Made by a program: the position numbers and the translations under genes. Positions 62,134-64,000 of a stretch of DNA of 64,000 nt are shown here, piece after piece. The notes under the pieces are model-generated. The model had not been told where the DNA came from. It worked only from the letters and a program-made list of their open reading frames with translations, and did not search any database. Numbering within the stretch: position 1 is the stretch's first letter; each line of letters starts with the position of its first letter. The stretch comes from Brevibacillus choshinensis (GTDB lineage: Bacteria > Bacillota > Bacilli > Brevibacillales > Brevibacillaceae), in contig NZ_CP069127.1 in assembly GCF_016811915.1 (NCBI RefSeq), positions 2,393,001 through 2,457,000 of the forward strand, in the 5' to 3' direction.

Positions 62134-63051
62134 CTACTTGTAAAGCGGGATTTCGGGAGCTTGCAACTTGGAGTAGAGACTGCCGCTCATTTGCTTAAAG
62201 TCACCCGGATGAATGGCATCTGTAGCGTTCAACAGACGGACAGCACTGCCAACGTCTTGGATCCCCAATGATTGGGCTTCATTGGTGCCGACCAATTTAT
62301 CGATCCTTGCAGTCACGTCTTCCGGATTGTAGCTTTTCCATTGCTTATTAGCAGACATGACCGCAGCCGCCAAAAATGTACGGTAATGGAAGGGATATTG
62401 CTTCCATTGAGCGGTGCTCACCGTCTGTGGCAATGATTTCGGCAATGGCTGCTTCACTACGTATGCCGATTCCCAGGCTGCAATGGCGTGATACATCATT
62501 TCTTGCGCCGTCAGCCAGCTGTTTTGGGAAAGAGTCAAGCGAGTGGTGATGGCAGCTGGGGTGAGGGCATTACTATTCTGATCGGATCGAACCTGCTCCA
62601 TACTATCCAAATAAGCCCGTACGCTGTTCGTAAAATTCGCGTGTGCTTGCACCAGCATGGGAGAAGTGGGAAGAGGGACTTCCTTTTCCAAGGCTTTCAA
62701 GGTTTGCTCAGCCGTCTTTGTCAGTTGCTTCAGCGAATCGGACTGTTCACCTTTTTCCAGGGAAGGCCATTTCGCCATCAGGTCAAAATGAGCTTCCTTC
62801 AATTCGAGCAGCGGTGCGTAAAGAGCGTAGTAAAAACGGATGAAGTCTTGCTCGTTATAGAGCTTTTGCTCTTTTAACAGCTTGTCTTTGGCGGCTTCTT
62901 TTTGCTGTGTTTCCAGTGCCGCTGCGCGCTCGGATTCGATCTGTGATTTCATGTAATGGGCGCCGAAAAAAAATCCACCAACCGAGCAAGCAAGTGATAT
63001 GATGATCATATAAGCCATCATAAATTCTGATTTTTTCAATCGTTTTGTCAT
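62134..63051 (-). CDS. Hypothetical single-TM protein, 305 residues
   Basis: Not recognised. A basic N tail (MTKRLKKSEF), one membrane helix (~13-33, MAYMIIISLACSVGGFFFG) and a helical, Gln/Lys/Glu-rich stalk (~37-65) lead to a mostly alpha-helical domain, probably outside the cell. No cysteine motif or catalytic signature is seen. ATG 63051 follows GGGGGAG; an upstream ATG at 63081 lacks support. It is divergent from ypbB with 63 bases between start codons and ends 103 bases before fer. Confidence 0.7.
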   Translation of the reverse strand: MTKRLKKSEFMMAYMIIISLACSVGGFFFGAHYMKSQIESERAAALETQQKEAAKDKLLKEQKLYNEQDFIRFYYALYAPLLELKEAHFDLMAKWPSLEKGEQSDSLKQLTKTAEQTLKALEKEVPLPTSPMLVQAHANFTNSVRAYLDSMEQVRSDQNSNALTPAAITTRLTLSQNSWLTAQEMMYHAIAAWESAYVVKQPLPKSLPQTVSTAQWKQYPFHYRTFLAAAVMSANKQWKSYNPEDVTARIDKLVGTNEAQSLGIQDVGSAVRLLNATDAIHPGDFKQMSGSLYSKLQAPEIPLYK

Positions 63052-63114
63052 AAAACTCCCCCAAATGAAAATTGCTGCCAATGAATAATAGATAGATCAG
63101 TTAAAGGAGTACCA

Positions 63115-64000
63115 ATGAACAATCGGAGCATTACGGCACAGGATTTCTATTGCGCTGTCGCCTTAAACGCCTTGATTCCTCTTGCCAATGAGCGAACGCT
63201 CCAGGCAGCTTACTACATTCTGCGAGGCAGGAGGGCAAACCAGACTCTGCAAGATATACATTTGTACCACCTTTATCCGTATTATCGGATGTTTCCCCGT
63301 TTTTCAAAAGAGGATTGGGATAAAATTGTTTCAACTTTGTTGCAGGGTGCCCTCATTGAGCATCTGGAAGTGACGGCTGCAAACGGAAAACCGTCATTTC
63401 TCGTAACCGAAAAAGGAAGAGATCAGGCGAGGGAATGGAGAACTCAATTTCAGCTCGATCTTTGGCTAGCTCCGTTCACGGATTCCACCATGGCTGCGAG
63501 AATGGAGCTGTTTTGGCAGCGTCTGCATTTGCTCGTGCAAACCATTTCCCAGATTCTCGCAGAAGATATGGGATTTTTGCCAGTCGTGTCAGATAAAAAA
63601 ATCCAGCAGTGGGTAAAAGCGCAAGTTGCAGGCTCTTCCGATCGAGACCAGTGGAAACGCTTCCTGAGAGAAGAGCTTTATCATCTCTGGAGCCCTTTTC
63701 CAGCGGAAGTCCAAGCACTTTTGGTCAGACAGCTGTCTGGTGCAGCTCAAGTGGGAAAAACCTTGAGCCAGCTAGCGATGCAGCAAAACGAGCTCGCAGC
63801 CCATCTGCTCCTGAAATTTCGCTACGGTCTCGCTCAGTCGGTTCAGCGGCTGGAGGGTGAGAAAGCGCACTTTCCTTATCTTTCTCGTCTTGTCAGTCAA
63901 GCAGACAGGCTGGATACACGCTTAACGGAGAGCGCGGCACGCACCTATGCGTTGATCCAGAAAGGATGGGGCGTCGAGCAGATTGCCAAGTCAAGAAATG
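63115..64000 (+). CDS. ypbB: YpbB-like helix-turn-helix protein (3' end outside window)
   Basis: The frame runs from ATG 63115 (AAAGGAGT 5 nt upstream) to the window edge, 295 codons without a stop. The N-terminal ~90 residues look like a winged helix (TLQAAYYILRGRRANQTLQDI; WDKIVSTLLQGALIEHLEV). The visible C-terminal end begins a RecQ-associated helix-turn-helix (TYALIQKGWGVEQIAKSRN). In B. subtilis ypbB lies between fer and recQ; a recQ gene is therefore expected beyond this window. Function is unknown beyond that association. Confidence 0.8.
   Translation, partial: MNNRSITAQDFYCAVALNALIPLANERTLQAAYYILRGRRANQTLQDIHLYHLYPYYRMFPRFSKEDWDKIVSTLLQGALIEHLEVTAANGKPSFLVTEKGRDQAREWRTQFQLDLWLAPFTDSTMAARMELFWQRLHLLVQTISQILAEDMGFLPVVSDKKIQQWVKAQVAGSSDRDQWKRFLREELYHLWSPFPAEVQALLVRQLSGAAQVGKTLSQLAMQQNELAAHLLLKFRYGLAQSVQRLEGEKAHFPYLSRLVSQADRLDTRLTESAARTYALIQKGWGVEQIAKSRN

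Overview
The window comes from the chromosome of an endospore-forming Firmicute of roughly 50% GC, most likely a Brevibacillus (Paenibacillaceae). It has strong AGGAGG-type ribosome sites, frequent GTG and TTG starts, T-box and sigma-54 control, a full set of Bacillus-type sporulation genes, and long blocks in Bacillus order (spoIIM-fur-xerD-deoB-punA, dacF-spoIIA, spoVA-lysA-ppiB, scpAB-dacB-spmAB-rluB-resABCDE). The genus is inferred from gene content, not proven.

Layout. 1-7200: branched-chain amino acid catabolism, with the end of a sigma-54 activator (bkdR), a sigma-54 promoter with a phased upstream TGCA array, bcd, then lpdV-bkdAA-bkdAB-bkdB. 7400-9600: a secreted acidic repeat protein. 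9600-12950: a tiny membrane peptide, a methylmalonyl-CoA epimerase-like protein, an M20 peptidase and a DUF3866 protein. 12860-16130: an antisense small gene that looks like mciZ, then nudF, an EndoQ-family gene, spoIIM and fur. 16220-22230: ald, a DUF4227 gene, xerD and the nucleoside-salvage set deoB-punA-pdp. 22490-28890: an Lrp/AsnC regulator and oppABCDF. 29100-31220: a chemoreceptor. 31270-39490: dacF, spoIIAA-spoIIAB-sigF and the seven-gene spoVA operon. 39510-49330: lysA, a c-di-GMP protein, ppiB, a membrane protease, scpAB, dacB-spmA-spmB and rluB. 49440-56650: resABCDE plus a HAD hydrolase. 56660-63050 (minus strand): a small unknown, an ion transporter, the T-box-controlled aminotransferase-serA pair, ferredoxin and a one-TM protein. 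63115 to the end: the start of ypbB.

The outstanding feature is not natural. The sigma-F gene is broken at 33920-34041 by a 48-bp FRT site (33970-34017), flanked by TOPO-cloning-vector polylinker with 12-bp mirrored EcoRI/TOPO ends and BamHI, SpeI, EcoRV, NruI and PstI sites. It replaces roughly 30-35 codons, shifts the frame and adds a stop. This is therefore an engineered, marker-excised, almost certainly asporogenous strain. The forespore-dependent genes here (dacF, spoVA) have intact promoters that should never fire.

Apart from the scar I see no mobile element, CRISPR array, prophage, rRNA or tRNA, and no convincing new defence or biosynthetic system. The best natural finds are the probable mciZ overlapping the DUF3866 gene antisense, the phased TGCA array, the acidic-to-neutral repeat protein, and the serine-type T-box over a class V aminotransferase and serA.
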